From Pseudovibrio sp. Tun.PSC04-5.I4 (GTDB lineage Bacteria > Pseudomonadota > Alphaproteobacteria > Rhizobiales > Stappiaceae): 64,000 nucleotides of DNA. Shown here in pieces: positions 35,137 to 44,157 of this stretch; positions within the stretch are counted from its first letter, which is position 1; each line of letters starts with the position of its first letter. The stretch lies in assembly GCF_900104145.1 (NCBI RefSeq), contig NZ_FNLB01000008.1, positions 372,001 through 436,000 on the forward strand, written 5' to 3'. A program made the translations under genes and the position numbers. Below the pieces are notes generated by a model. The model had not been told where the DNA came from and ran no database searches. It saw nothing but the letters and a program-made list of their open reading frames with translations.

Positions 35137-36431
35137 CACTTGCAATTTTCCTAGGTGTCCTACTGGTGGGCATTCTCCTCGGACTTCCTGTTGCCTTTTC
35201 GCTGCTCCTTTCCGCACTCGCCTTGATGGTGAACATGGGTATGTTCTCCTCAGGTCTGTTGATGCCTTCCGACATTCTCGCCTCTGCTCTGGTGAATGGT
35301 GTTGATAGCTTTGCTTTGCTAGCTATCCCCTTCTTCCTCGTCGCTGGTGAGACTATGGCCTCAGGTGGTCTGTCCCGTCGTATCGTGCGATTGGCGATGG
35401 CCTGTATTGGTCACAAAAAAGGTGGTTTGGGCTACGTCGCCATCTTCACCTCTGTTGTGCTGGCCGGTCTGTCCGGGTCTGCTGCGGCAGATGCAGCAGC
35501 GCTTGTCGCTATCTTGCTGCCGATGATGCGCGGTGCTGGTTACCCTGAATCCCGCTCTGCTGGTCTGTTGGCTGCTGGTGGCATCATTGCTCCTGTTATT
35601 CCACCGTCAGTTCCGCTGATCCTGGTTGGTGTTGCAGGTAACATCTCCATCTCACGCTTGTTTATGGGTGGTATCGCACCTGGTCTGATGATGGGCGGCG
35701 CCCTGATGATGACCTGGAGCTACCTCATGCGCGATGAAGAAACCACGCTGCATGAAAAAGCGACCAAAAAAGAGCGTAATGACGCATTCAAAGATGGTAT
35801 CTGGGCGCTCATCCTGCCGTTCATCATCATCATTGGCATTCGCTTCGGAATCTTTACACCAACAGAAGCAGCCGTTGTTGCTGCGGTCTACGCGATCTTT
35901 GTATCCTCTGTTGTGTACGGCGAACTGACGTTGGCAAAATTCTACGAAGTGCTTGTTAATTCTTGTAAATCAGCGGGCATGATCATGTTCCTGGTTGGTT
36001 GTGCAATGGTTGCTTCCTGGCTGATAACTGCCGCGCAGTTGCCGCAACAACTTGCTGCCATGCTTGGCCCGCTTATCGAGAGCCCTCGTCTGCTGATGCT
36101 GGTCATCATGCTGCTGGTGCTGGCGATTGGCATGGTGATGGATCTCTCCCCTACCATTTTAATCTTAGTACCGTTGCTGATGCCTATCATCCGGGAAGCT
36201 GGTATCGACCCTGCGTACTTCGGTCTCATGTTTGTAATGAATTGCTGTATCGGCCTGATTACCCCACCTGTGGGGACCGTTCTCAACGTTGTATGTGGCG
36301 TTGGTCGGCTCAAAGTTGAGAAAGCGATTGTTGGCGTCATGCCATTTGTCGGCGTCTACGCTGTCTTGCTGATGCTGTTCACTGTGTTCCCCGATTTGAT
36401 CATTGTTCCTATGAATCTAATCGCGGGCTGA
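35133..36431 (+). CDS. TRAP transporter large permease, DctM family
   Basis: 432-residue membrane protein of about 12 segments, with LSGSAAADAAALVAILLPMM, GGIIAPVIPPSVPLILVG and, in the second half, GLITPPVGTVLNVVCG. It is the translocation subunit of the operon's TRAP system. Translationally coupled to dctQ by an ATGA overlap and followed by the binding protein gene. Confidence 0.94.
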   Translation: MTLAIFLGVLLVGILLGLPVAFSLLLSALALMVNMGMFSSGLLMPSDILASALVNGVDSFALLAIPFFLVAGETMASGGLSRRIVRLAMACIGHKKGGLGYVAIFTSVVLAGLSGSAAADAAALVAILLPMMRGAGYPESRSAGLLAAGGIIAPVIPPSVPLILVGVAGNISISRLFMGGIAPGLMMGGALMMTWSYLMRDEETTLHEKATKKERNDAFKDGIWALILPFIIIIGIRFGIFTPTEAAVVAAVYAIFVSSVVYGELTLAKFYEVLVNSCKSAGMIMFLVGCAMVASWLITAAQLPQQLAAMLGPLIESPRLLMLVIMLLVLAIGMVMDLSPTILILVPLLMPIIREAGIDPAYFGLMFVMNCCIGLITPPVGTVLNVVCGVGRLKVEKAIVGVMPFVGVYAVLLMLFTVFPDLIIVPMNLIAG

Positions 36432-36467
36432 GTTCGAAAGAACTTAATTTCTACTGGAGGAAATGAA

Positions 36468-37442
36468 ATGAAAAAGACTATCGGTTTTGTTGCTGCTGCT
36501 GTTCTGCTTGCCTCAACATCAATGAGCATGGCTATGGAGCTTAAATTCGCTCACGCTGCCCCTGCAACCGACCTGCAGCAACAGCTTGCTGAATTCTTCG
36601 CTGAAGAAGTATCTACTAAAACTGATGGAGAGATCACTGTCCTGATCTTCCCACAGGGTCAATTGGGAGATGACCAGCAGATGCTTAATGGTACCCGTTC
36701 AGGTATCATTGACATTCAGATGACCGGTCTTGCAATCATGAACGGCATGCAGCCTGAAACAGCTGTTTTCGATCTGCCTTACATGTTCGCTAACCGTCAG
36801 CATGCTTACAAAGTAATGGACGGCGAAGTTGGCCAGAAAATGCTTGACGACATGTCCAAATTTGGCATGAAAGGCCTTGCGTTCCCTGAAAACGGTTACC
36901 GCAACGTTACCAATAACCGTAAGCCAGTTCGCACACCAGAAGACGTTGTTGGTCTTAAGATCCGCACAAACACTTCCGTTCCATTGAACGCAATGTTTGC
37001 TGATCTGAAATCCAACCCGCAGCCGCTTCCAATTGCAGAACTTTACACCGCTCTGGAAACAGGCGTTGTTGAAGCTCAGGAACATCCAATCAACGTAACT
37101 CACTCTTTCCGTTACGACGAAGTTCAGAAGTACCTGTCTCTGACCGAGCATTCCTACTCTTCTTTGTTCATGTCCATGAACCTGAACAAATGGAACACAC
37201 TGACCGCTGAACAACAGAAAATTGTTGCAGAAGCTGCTCAGAACGCAACTGACTACCAGCGTAAGCTTTCCATTCAGAAAGAAGAAGGCTTCATCACTGA
37301 CCTTGAGGCTCGCGGCATGGAAGTAAACCGTGACGTTGATAAAGCTGCATTCCAGACCGCACCTGCGATTACAGCGACTTGGGCTGCATTCAACAAAAAG
37401 TTCGGCCCAGAAATGATCAAAACAATTCAGGCTGCTAAATAA
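36468..37442 (+). CDS. TRAP transporter substrate-binding protein, DctP family (probable sugar-acid receptor)
   Basis: 324 residues, ribosome site TGGAGGAAATGAA. Signal peptide MKKTIGFVAAAVLLASTSMS with cleavage near SMA-M. DctP features: LKFAHAAPATDLQQ at the mature N-terminus, and GLKIRTNTSVPLNAMFADL, where R166 is the conserved carboxylate-binding arginine. Then PIAELYTALETGVVEAQEHP. DctP receptors of this group often bind hexuronates or aldonates, and the operon (uxuA, uxuB, KDG kinase) supports such a ligand. A GC-rich hairpin follows the gene. Confidence 0.93.
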   Translation: MKKTIGFVAAAVLLASTSMSMAMELKFAHAAPATDLQQQLAEFFAEEVSTKTDGEITVLIFPQGQLGDDQQMLNGTRSGIIDIQMTGLAIMNGMQPETAVFDLPYMFANRQHAYKVMDGEVGQKMLDDMSKFGMKGLAFPENGYRNVTNNRKPVRTPEDVVGLKIRTNTSVPLNAMFADLKSNPQPLPIAELYTALETGVVEAQEHPINVTHSFRYDEVQKYLSLTEHSYSSLFMSMNLNKWNTLTAEQQKIVAEAAQNATDYQRKLSIQKEEGFITDLEARGMEVNRDVDKAAFQTAPAITATWAAFNKKFGPEMIKTIQAAK

Positions 37443-37457
37443 ACTGAATTGACGGTC

Positions 37458-37482
37458 AGCAGCCCGGTTATACCGGGCTGCT
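37458..37482 (+). terminator. Hairpin after dctP
   Basis: Perfect 11-bp stem AGCAGCCCGGT / ACCGGGCTGCT with a 3-nt loop, followed only by AATTTACG. Probably a partial terminator or 3-prime stabiliser for the binding-protein message. Confidence 0.65.
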
Positions 37483-37531
37483 AATTTACGAATAATCTAG
37501 TTTTAATAGCAAGACTAAGGCGACCCCAGCG

Positions 37532-38005
37532 ATGCTTTCAGCAAATCTTGAAAATCTCGATATCGTTCCGTACATCCAGCCAAAGTTGATGGACATTATT
37601 GTTCGCGCGAAGGCTTTCCTTGCTGAAGGTCCTGATTTGGGCCGTTACACCCTTGAAGGTGACGACTTGTTCATTCAAGTTGTTGAAGGCGAAACGGAAG
37701 CTGCTGAAAAGCGCCCCTCTGAATTCCATAATTTCTACATGGATATTCAGGTTTTGCTGGCTGGTCACGAAGTCATTGGTTGGGGTCACAAGCCACATAA
37801 CGCTGTTACCAACGATATGCTTGCTGAAAAAGATCTCGCGTTTACAGACGGTATCGCGGAAGAAAAATTCATCGAACTGATGCCATTTGACTTCGCAATC
37901 TTCTACCCAGGTGAATTACACCGTCCCTTGTGTGTTGCACCAACCGGCCCAACGAAATGCCGTAAGGCCGTTGTAAAAGTGCACCGCAAACTCCTCGAAG
38001 CCTAA
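37532..38005 (+). CDS. YhcH/YjgK/YiaL family protein (DUF386)
   Basis: 157-residue cupin-like protein: YTLEGDDLFIQVVEGETEA, RPSEFHNFYMDIQVLLAGHEVIGW, and a late FPGELHRP-type segment read here as FYPGELHRPLCV, with His and Glu residues as in EbgC/YiaL metal sites. These small proteins occur in sialate, 2,3-diketo-gulonate and other acid-sugar loci, and are thought to act on sugar anomers or keto intermediates. The role in this operon is unproven. Confidence 0.85.
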   Translation: MLSANLENLDIVPYIQPKLMDIIVRAKAFLAEGPDLGRYTLEGDDLFIQVVEGETEAAEKRPSEFHNFYMDIQVLLAGHEVIGWGHKPHNAVTNDMLAEKDLAFTDGIAEEKFIELMPFDFAIFYPGELHRPLCVAPTGPTKCRKAVVKVHRKLLEA

Positions 38006-38012
38006 CCGAGCG

Positions 38013-38054
38013 CAGGGGGTGGCTTCCTTCCCATCCCAAATGGGCCACCCCCTG
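38013..38054 (+). repeat. Intergenic 11-bp inverted repeat after yhcH-type gene
   Basis: CAGGGGGTGGC / GCCACCCCCTG with a 20-nt loop that can form a nested stem (CCCAT / ATGGG). No U-tract. Confidence 0.65.
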
Positions 38055-38097
38055 ATGTCTTCGGCTTGGAAAAACGTGCGTGTCGTTAGGATGTAAA

Positions 38098-39069
38098 ATG
38101 AATGCAGCTTCTGAAAACCTGAAAGACAAGAAGTGTGTCGTCCTTGGCGCAGGCACCATGGGAACGGAGATCGCGTTCTCACTGGCCATAAGCGGCTTCA
38201 AATGCACTTTATGGGCACGGCGGCCGGCGTCTTTGAATGAGGCACGCGTCAGACACAATGCCATCTATGATTTCCTTGTTGAAGAACAGCAAGCTCTTGA
38301 AGAGAACCGCAGTGAATGCCTGAGTTCCCTCGAGTATTCAGCAGATATTGCTGAAGCTGTTCGGGATGCAGACTTTGTTTTTGAGGCCATTGTTGAGGAT
38401 GAAGCGACGAAAAAGGCGCTCTTCTCACAGGTGGAAACTCATTGCCGCCAAGATACTATTCTGTCGAGCACGACCTCGGCACTGAGCCCAACCCGGCTTC
38501 AATCAGAGTTGAGCCACCCTAACCGGTTTTGTGTTGCCCACTACATTCAACCTGCCCACCTGATGGAACTGGTGGAAGTGGTTGCTGGAGACCGCACGGA
38601 TGAGCTGACGAAGCAGAAACTGTTTGAACTGTTGCGCCAGACCGGAAAGCAAGCAGTCAATTGCCCGGATGTTCCGGGGTTTCTGTTTGCGCGTATTCAG
38701 CATGCAATCTTGAGAGAGTTTGTCAGTCTATACAAACAAGGCCTCGTGAGCCCGCAAGATTGCGACACGCTCATGAAGAACTACGCCCGCAGGCTTCCGG
38801 CAATGGGGCCATTTGAACATGCGGACCTGTCTGGCCTTGATCTGCAAATGAGCGCAGGCGCTGCGGCTGTCTGGGCGGACCTGAGTGTGGCACAATCTCC
38901 TGCCGAAACGCCGATTGGGGAGCTTTTTGGTGAAGGAAAGTTCGGCATGAAAACCGGACAAGGCTTTTACGACTGGCAGCACAGAAACGCTGATGACTTC
39001 AAACGCGACCGTGATCGGACTGTCCTGAGGTTGAATAAGGTTCTGGCTGATAGAGACGCGAAATCGTAA
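38098..39069 (+). CDS. 3-hydroxyacyl-CoA dehydrogenase-like / L-gulonate 3-dehydrogenase-like enzyme
   Basis: 323 residues from the ATG at 38098 (AGGA upstream). NAD-binding CVVLGAGTMGTEIAFSLAISG, then FEAIVEDEATKKALF, FCVAHYIQPAHLMELVEV with the catalytic-type His, and GFLFARIQHAILRE. The family includes hydroxybutyryl-CoA dehydrogenase and lambda-crystallin, which is L-gulonate 3-dehydrogenase. In an acid-sugar operon, oxidation of a sugar acid at C3 is the attractive reading, but this is inference. Confidence 0.8.
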   Translation: MNAASENLKDKKCVVLGAGTMGTEIAFSLAISGFKCTLWARRPASLNEARVRHNAIYDFLVEEQQALEENRSECLSSLEYSADIAEAVRDADFVFEAIVEDEATKKALFSQVETHCRQDTILSSTTSALSPTRLQSELSHPNRFCVAHYIQPAHLMELVEVVAGDRTDELTKQKLFELLRQTGKQAVNCPDVPGFLFARIQHAILREFVSLYKQGLVSPQDCDTLMKNYARRLPAMGPFEHADLSGLDLQMSAGAAAVWADLSVAQSPAETPIGELFGEGKFGMKTGQGFYDWQHRNADDFKRDRDRTVLRLNKVLADRDAKS

Positions 39070-39126
39070 CGCTCTCCCTTTGCTTAAAACCTTTCGGTAG
39101 TGACCAAAATAAATGTGGAACTGAAG

Positions 39127-40230
39127 ATGTCCAGCGGAACAAAGATCGTTTCTATTACACCTCGCTTGTTCAAAGTGCCTCTTGCTGAGGTGTTGAGCGA
39201 TGCGAAACACGGTGACCACACCCATTTTGAGTTGATCTCCGTTGAAATTGCGCTCGAAAACGGACGGTCCGGCACTGGCTACACCTATACGGGAGGCAAA
39301 GGCGGTTCCGCAATTCTTGCCATGTTGAACGATGATCTTTGCCCGTTTTTACTGGGGCAGGATGCCTGCAAGGTTGAAGAGCTTTATGAGGCCATGCAGT
39401 TCCATGTGCATTACGTTGCCCGTGGCGGTATCGCGTCCTTTGCTATTTCTGCCGCCGATATTGCCCTGTGGGACATTCGCGGCAAACAGTTCCAACAACC
39501 GCTTTGGAAAATGGCCGGCGGTGCAGATTCCAGCTGTAAAGCTTATTGCGGCGGTATTGACCTGAACTTCACCACGGAACGCCTGCTGGAGAACATTCAG
39601 AGCTATCTGGATCGCGGCTTTAACGGCGTGAAAATCAAGGTGGGCCATGCCGATCTTGATATTGATGTGGAGCGTGTGAAAGCAGTTCGGGAGCTGATTG
39701 GCCCGCACATCAAGTTCATGGTGGATGCCAATTACAGCCTTGATGTGGAGCGCGGCATTGCTGCTGCTCTTGCGTTCAAACCCTACGACATTTTGTGGTT
39801 TGAAGAGCCGATTCTTCCAGACAACTATAAGGGTTTTGCACAAATCACCGAAGCGACTGGCGTGCCGGTTGCGATGGGTGAGAACCTGCATACGATCCAC
39901 GAGTTTGAACTGGCTTTTGAGTACTCAAAACTGTCCTTCATTCAGCCGGATGCATCCAATTGCGGCGGCGTTACCGGGTGGCTGCAAGTGGCAGAACTCT
40001 CCCGTAAATACAACAATATCCCCGTGTGCAGTCATGGCATGCAAGAGCTGCATGTGAGCTTGGTTTCTGGCCAGTCCAACGCCGGATACATTGAGGTTCA
40101 CAGCTTCCCGATTGATGAATACACCCACCGCCCTCTGGTCGTGGAGAACCACCGCGCGGTTGCTCCTGATACGCCGGGGGTTGGGGTGGAGTTCAACTGG
40201 GAAGCGCTCGGACCACACGAAGTCAAATAA
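39127..40230 (+). CDS. Enolase-superfamily acid-sugar enzyme (mandelate racemase subgroup)
   Basis: 367 residues from the ATG at 39127. The GTG at 39100 is an alternative. An N-terminal capping domain is followed by the TIM barrel, with the KxK motif GVKIKVGH (catalytic lysines), metal ligands in VDANYS, FEEP and MGEN, an Asp in QPDASNCGG, and a His in CSHGMQELH forming the usual Asp-His dyad. Such proteins dehydrate or cycloisomerise sugar acids and lactones. The sequence does not show the ManD/RspA or GlucD signatures clearly enough to name a substrate. Confidence 0.83.
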   Translation: MSSGTKIVSITPRLFKVPLAEVLSDAKHGDHTHFELISVEIALENGRSGTGYTYTGGKGGSAILAMLNDDLCPFLLGQDACKVEELYEAMQFHVHYVARGGIASFAISAADIALWDIRGKQFQQPLWKMAGGADSSCKAYCGGIDLNFTTERLLENIQSYLDRGFNGVKIKVGHADLDIDVERVKAVRELIGPHIKFMVDANYSLDVERGIAAALAFKPYDILWFEEPILPDNYKGFAQITEATGVPVAMGENLHTIHEFELAFEYSKLSFIQPDASNCGGVTGWLQVAELSRKYNNIPVCSHGMQELHVSLVSGQSNAGYIEVHSFPIDEYTHRPLVVENHRAVAPDTPGVGVEFNWEALGPHEVK

Positions 40231-40265
40231 GAACAAATAGCCCTTCTAGAATACGAGGAATTTTC

Positions 40266-41153
40266 ATGGAAACGAACCAGAAGCAAAAAGTCTCCGTTAT
40301 CGGTGTGGGCATTATGGGAACAGCCATCACCACCCGCCTGCTGGAAGTCGGTCATCAGGTTACCGTGTTTGACCTGAGCGCAGACAAGGTAGAGGAAATG
40401 GTCGGCAAGGGCGCGCTTGCTGCGGCCTCCGTTACTGAAGCTGCACAGGTCAGCGATTTCGTGATCCTCAGCCTCAACCATGCAAACATTGTTCGCAAAG
40501 TGGTTCTGGGTGAGGACGGCTTGAAGACTGTTGGCAACGCTGAAAAGCTGATCATCGACATGTCTTCCATTGATCCGATCGACACCAAAGACATTGCGGC
40601 ACAACTTGAAGAAGCCTGCGGTATGGGCTGGGTTGATTGCCCGCTTTCCGGCGGTGCTCCAAAAGCATTGCAAGGTGCACTGACAGTGATGGCTGGCGGT
40701 AGCGAAGCAAACTTTGCCCGTTGCCGGATGGTCATGGACGATCTTTGCGCAAACATCACATTGATGGGTCCAAATGGTGCCGGCCAGACCACAAAACTCA
40801 TCAACCAGTTGTTCTGTGCAGTGCTGTTTGAAAGCCTTGCTGAGGCTGTGAAACTTGCTGAAGCTGGCGGCGTTGATCCCCGTTTGATCCCATCTGCTTT
40901 GGCTGGCGGTCGTGCAGACTCCAACATTTTGCAGGAGTTCATGGTCAAATTCGCTGAGCGTGATTTCACACCGACAGGCCGCATCGACAACATGCTCAAA
41001 GATCTTGATGCACTGCAGGCTTTTGCCATGCGGTCTAAAACAGCCATGCCGATGACAGGTCAGGTTGTTGAGATCCACCGCATGATGTGTGCAGCCGGTC
41101 TGGGTGACAAAGACACAGCCGAAATGATGGCCTTCTTTGACGCTAAGAAATAA
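40266..41153 (+). CDS. GarR-like NAD(P)-dependent beta-hydroxyacid dehydrogenase
   Basis: 295 residues. Rossmann motif VIGVGIMGTAITTRLLEVGH, substrate-binding DCPLSGGAPKALQGALTVMAGG, and the catalytic lysine in GAGQTTKLINQL: the standard pattern of tartronate-semialdehyde reductase and 3-hydroxyisobutyrate dehydrogenase. In this operon it may reduce a semialdehyde formed from a sugar acid, or another small hydroxy acid. Confidence 0.87.
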   Translation: METNQKQKVSVIGVGIMGTAITTRLLEVGHQVTVFDLSADKVEEMVGKGALAAASVTEAAQVSDFVILSLNHANIVRKVVLGEDGLKTVGNAEKLIIDMSSIDPIDTKDIAAQLEEACGMGWVDCPLSGGAPKALQGALTVMAGGSEANFARCRMVMDDLCANITLMGPNGAGQTTKLINQLFCAVLFESLAEAVKLAEAGGVDPRLIPSALAGGRADSNILQEFMVKFAERDFTPTGRIDNMLKDLDALQAFAMRSKTAMPMTGQVVEIHRMMCAAGLGDKDTAEMMAFFDAKK

Positions 41154-41175
41154 GCCAGTTCGTTGACTTTAAAAA

Positions 41176-41202
41176 ACTGAGCCCGAGTTAATCGGACTCA
41201 GT
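41176..41202 (+). repeat. Intergenic inverted repeat before uxuB
   Basis: ACTGAG-C-CCGA / TCGG-A-CTCAGT: 10 of 11 paired, 5-nt loop, 23 bp after the GarR-like stop. No U-tract. Confidence 0.55.
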
Positions 41203-41235
41203 GCCAGATATTATTTATGACCGGGGAATTATTAA

Positions 41236-42714
41236 ATGTCCGTCGAATTTACAAGGCTCGACCTTGCTGCCCTTCCTGCCAAAGTTGAGCTGCCAAGCTA
41301 TGACCGTAAAAATCTGAAACCACGTATTGCCCATATTGGTTTTGGCGCGTTTGCTCGTGCTCACACAGCAATGCATCTGCATGAAACCCTTGCTGCTGCT
41401 GGTGGCGACTGGGGCATGCGGGTTGTGGAATTGTTTGGCACGGCTGAATTGTTCGGCAAACTTGCAGAAAACGACCATCTCTACACACTGGTTGAAACCT
41501 CCGATGAAGGCACCAGTGCACGTTTGTTGGGTGCCGTTTGCGAAACCCAGCACGTTGCTCGTGATGGCGTTCAGGCAATCATCGACGGCTTTGCTGAAGA
41601 GCAGCTAAAAATCATCTCCTTGACCGTGACCGAAAAAGGCTACTGCGTCAAAAACGGTACTTTGGATACAGACAATGCGTGGATTCAGGAAGACCTGAAA
41701 TCACCTTCAACTCCAAAAACTGCGATTGGCTTGATCGTAGCTGGCCTTGCTAAGCGCCGTGAACTGGGCAACGGCCCAATCACTGTTATGTCCTGTGATA
41801 ACCTGCCACACAACGGTGTGCTGACCGGTATCGCAGTGCGTGAATTTGCTGCCAAGGTTGATGGTGATCTTGCCGCATGGATTGAGGAAAATGTCTCTTT
41901 CCCATCCACAATGGTTGATCGTATCGTACCAGCTCTGACTGATGAATCCCGCGCAATCGTTCGCGATCAGCTCGGCGGCCAGATGGATCTGAACGGTATC
42001 GTTTGTGAGCCTTTCCGTCAGTGGGTTGTTGAAGACAACTTTAAAGCTGGTCGTCCTCAGTGGGAAAAAGCTGGCGCACAGCTGGTTGCTGATGTTGAGC
42101 CGTTTGAAGAAATGAAACTGCGCACGCTGAATGGCTCGCACTCCTTCCTCGCTTACCTCGGCTTCCTTGCTGGCAAAGAAACCATCTCCGATTGTATGGC
42201 AGATGCAACTTACCGCGCTGAAACCCGCAAGCTGATGGTTGAAGAGCAGCGTCCAACTCTTGAAGTTCCGGGCGATGTGGATCTGATTGAATATGCTGAC
42301 ATGCTGTTAAAGCGGTTTGCAAACTCACAGCTCAAGCACCGCACCTGGCAGATCGCATCTGATGGCACCATGAAGATGCCACAGCGCTGGCTCAACTCCG
42401 TGCGCTTCCATCTGAAACAGGGCACAGATCACTCTCGCCTTATCCTTGGTGTTGGTGGTTGGATGAACTACATCCGCGCTGATCGGAATGGCGAAAGCTA
42501 TGAGATTCAGGATCCTATGAAAGATAAGCTTGCTGAAATCGTTGCAACCCATGGCGACGACCGTGAAGCTTATGTTTCTGCTCTGCTGGCGCTCGATTCC
42601 GTCTTCCCGGCTGATCTGGTGGCAAATGAGAGTTTCACCACGGCTGTTCGGGCTGCCTACGCAAAAGTAGCGGATAAAGGCGCAGCTCAAGCTGTTGCAG
42701 ACCTAGCGAACTAA
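41236..42714 (+). CDS. uxuB: UxuB, fructuronate reductase (mannitol dehydrogenase family)
   Basis: 492 residues, close to E. coli UxuB length (486). N-terminal Rossmann domain with IAHIGFGAFARAHTAMHL. MSCDNLPHNG near 190 and LRTLNGSHSFLAYLGFLAG near 297 are long-chain mannitol dehydrogenase family landmarks (the catalytic lysine region lies between them). It interconverts D-fructuronate and D-mannonate with NAD. Immediately upstream of uxuA in the usual pathway order. A family member acting on mannitol or altronate is possible in principle, but the uxuA neighbour favours UxuB. Confidence 0.9.
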   Translation: MSVEFTRLDLAALPAKVELPSYDRKNLKPRIAHIGFGAFARAHTAMHLHETLAAAGGDWGMRVVELFGTAELFGKLAENDHLYTLVETSDEGTSARLLGAVCETQHVARDGVQAIIDGFAEEQLKIISLTVTEKGYCVKNGTLDTDNAWIQEDLKSPSTPKTAIGLIVAGLAKRRELGNGPITVMSCDNLPHNGVLTGIAVREFAAKVDGDLAAWIEENVSFPSTMVDRIVPALTDESRAIVRDQLGGQMDLNGIVCEPFRQWVVEDNFKAGRPQWEKAGAQLVADVEPFEEMKLRTLNGSHSFLAYLGFLAGKETISDCMADATYRAETRKLMVEEQRPTLEVPGDVDLIEYADMLLKRFANSQLKHRTWQIASDGTMKMPQRWLNSVRFHLKQGTDHSRLILGVGGWMNYIRADRNGESYEIQDPMKDKLAEIVATHGDDREAYVSALLALDSVFPADLVANESFTTAVRAAYAKVADKGAAQAVADLAN

Positions 42715-42721
42715 TAACCGA

Positions 42722-42796
42722 GGAATGAACTGGAACTCCCTTGCAGTTCATTCCCATGTGTAAGGTCTGCGGTGGTCCCTTTTACACCGCAGACCT
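42722..42796 (+). repeat. Two tandem perfect inverted repeats in uxuB-uxuA gap
   Basis: First hairpin GGAATGAACTG / CAGTTCATTCC (42722-42754, 11 bp). Second hairpin AGGTCTGCGGTG / CACCGCAGACCT (42763-42796, 12 bp). Both have ~10-nt loops and no U-tract. They show that the in-frame extension of uxuA upstream of 42831 is not coding. Confidence 0.75.
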
Positions 42797-42830
42797 CATG
42801 CACCGCACACCCAGAGAACAAAGAAAAATT

Positions 42831-44012
42831 ATGGAACAGACTTGGCGTTGGTATGGCCCTCACGATCCTGTAAGTTTAGCTGACATTCGTCAGGCAGGTG
42901 CTACTGGTATCGTTTCTGCATTGCACCACATTCCCAATGGGATTGTTTGGTCTGCTGAAGAAATCATGAAGCGGAAAACCGAGATTGAAGCTGCGGGCCT
43001 TGTTTGGTCTGTTGTGGAAAGTGTACCGGTTCACGAAGAGATCAAAACACGGACTGGCGCGTTTGCAGCTCATATTGAAGCTTACAAACAATCCATCCGC
43101 AATCTTGTGGCCTGCGGCATTACCAAGATTTGTTACAACTTCATGCCGGTTCTGGATTGGACCCGCACTGACTTGCGTTACGAACTGGAAACGGGTGCGA
43201 CTTGCCTGCGTTTTGATGCAGATGTGTTTGCCGCTTTTGACCTGTTTATCGTTAAACGCGAAGGTGCTGAAGCAGAATACACTGCGGACGAATTCAAACG
43301 CGCAGAAGCTGCTTTTGCGGCAATGGATGATGAAGCCAAACAAAAGCTCATCAGAACCATTATTGCAGGTCTTCCCGGCTCTGAAGAAAGCTACACCGTT
43401 GAGCAACTTCGCGGCCACCTTGCCACATATGACGGCATTGATGCTGACAAGCTGCGCGAAAATCTTGCGCTGTTCCTGCAAGAGGTGATCCCGGTATGTA
43501 TTGAGGAAGGCGCTGTCATGGCGATCCATCCTGATGATCCACCGCGTCCGCTGCTTGGGTTGCCGCGCATCTGTTCAACAGAGACTGATTACGCGTTCAT
43601 CGCCAAAGCAGTAGACCACATCGCCAACGGCTTTACGTATTGCACCGGTTGTTTGGGTGTGCGTGCGGACAACGACCTTGTTGGCATGGTACAGCGTTAC
43701 GGCGATCGCATTCACTTCGTGCATTTGCGGTCCACTCAACGTGAAGCAAATCAGGCTTCTTTCCATGAAGCAGATCACCTCGCAGGTGATGTTGATATGG
43801 TGGGTGTTGTTAAGGCCCTCGTGGAAGAAGAAGAGCGCCGCAGCGCTGATGGCCGTGAAGATCGCATTCCAATGCGTCCGGACCACGGCCATGCAATGCT
43901 GACTGATCTGAGAACAAAATCGGCACCGGGTTACCCGGCAATTGGACGCCTGCGCGGCCTTGCTGAGCTGCGCGGTGTTGAAACCGCTATCCGGCAAATC
44001 CGGTCCAAGTAA
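42831..44012 (+). CDS. uxuA: UxuA, D-mannonate dehydratase
   Basis: 393 residues from the ATG at 42831, essentially the E. coli length (394). The longer frame runs through two hairpins. It begins MEQTWRWYGPHDPVSLADIRQAGATGIVSALHHIP-type sequence. Metal-site residues lie in MAIHPDDPPRPLLGLPRI, CTGCLGV, FVHLRST and MRPDHGHAM. It dehydrates D-mannonate to 2-keto-3-deoxygluconate. The KDG-kinase-like gene follows. Confidence 0.96.
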   Translation: MEQTWRWYGPHDPVSLADIRQAGATGIVSALHHIPNGIVWSAEEIMKRKTEIEAAGLVWSVVESVPVHEEIKTRTGAFAAHIEAYKQSIRNLVACGITKICYNFMPVLDWTRTDLRYELETGATCLRFDADVFAAFDLFIVKREGAEAEYTADEFKRAEAAFAAMDDEAKQKLIRTIIAGLPGSEESYTVEQLRGHLATYDGIDADKLRENLALFLQEVIPVCIEEGAVMAIHPDDPPRPLLGLPRICSTETDYAFIAKAVDHIANGFTYCTGCLGVRADNDLVGMVQRYGDRIHFVHLRSTQREANQASFHEADHLAGDVDMVGVVKALVEEEERRSADGREDRIPMRPDHGHAMLTDLRTKSAPGYPAIGRLRGLAELRGVETAIRQIRSK

Positions 44013-44019
44013 ACGCATA

Positions 44020-44063
44020 AGGAAAGCGGGCAATGTGCGAACCTGTAAATTGCCTGCGTTCCT
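44020..44063 (+). repeat. Intergenic imperfect inverted repeat after uxuA
   Basis: Two 15-nt arms (44020-44034 and 44049-44063) pair at 13 of 15 positions, with a 14-nt loop. It starts 8 bp after the uxuA stop. No U-tract. Confidence 0.6.
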
Positions 44064-44157
44064 GAGAATAATTTAGTTTGTAATCAGAGTTCGCAGAATT
44101 TCGTGCGAAGGCCTGATGGCAGTCAGATAAGAACCAAAAAGGGAATGGGAGCACCCA

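Noticed and set aside
40098..41078. 326-residue open frame antisense to the enolase-superfamily and GarR-like genes
   Set aside because: Spans two genuine genes and their gap in the opposite direction; Cys/His-rich shadow composition.
42741..42830. Upstream extension of uxuA by 30 residues
   Set aside because: It would translate through two perfect hairpins, and the ATG at 42831 gives the usual family length.
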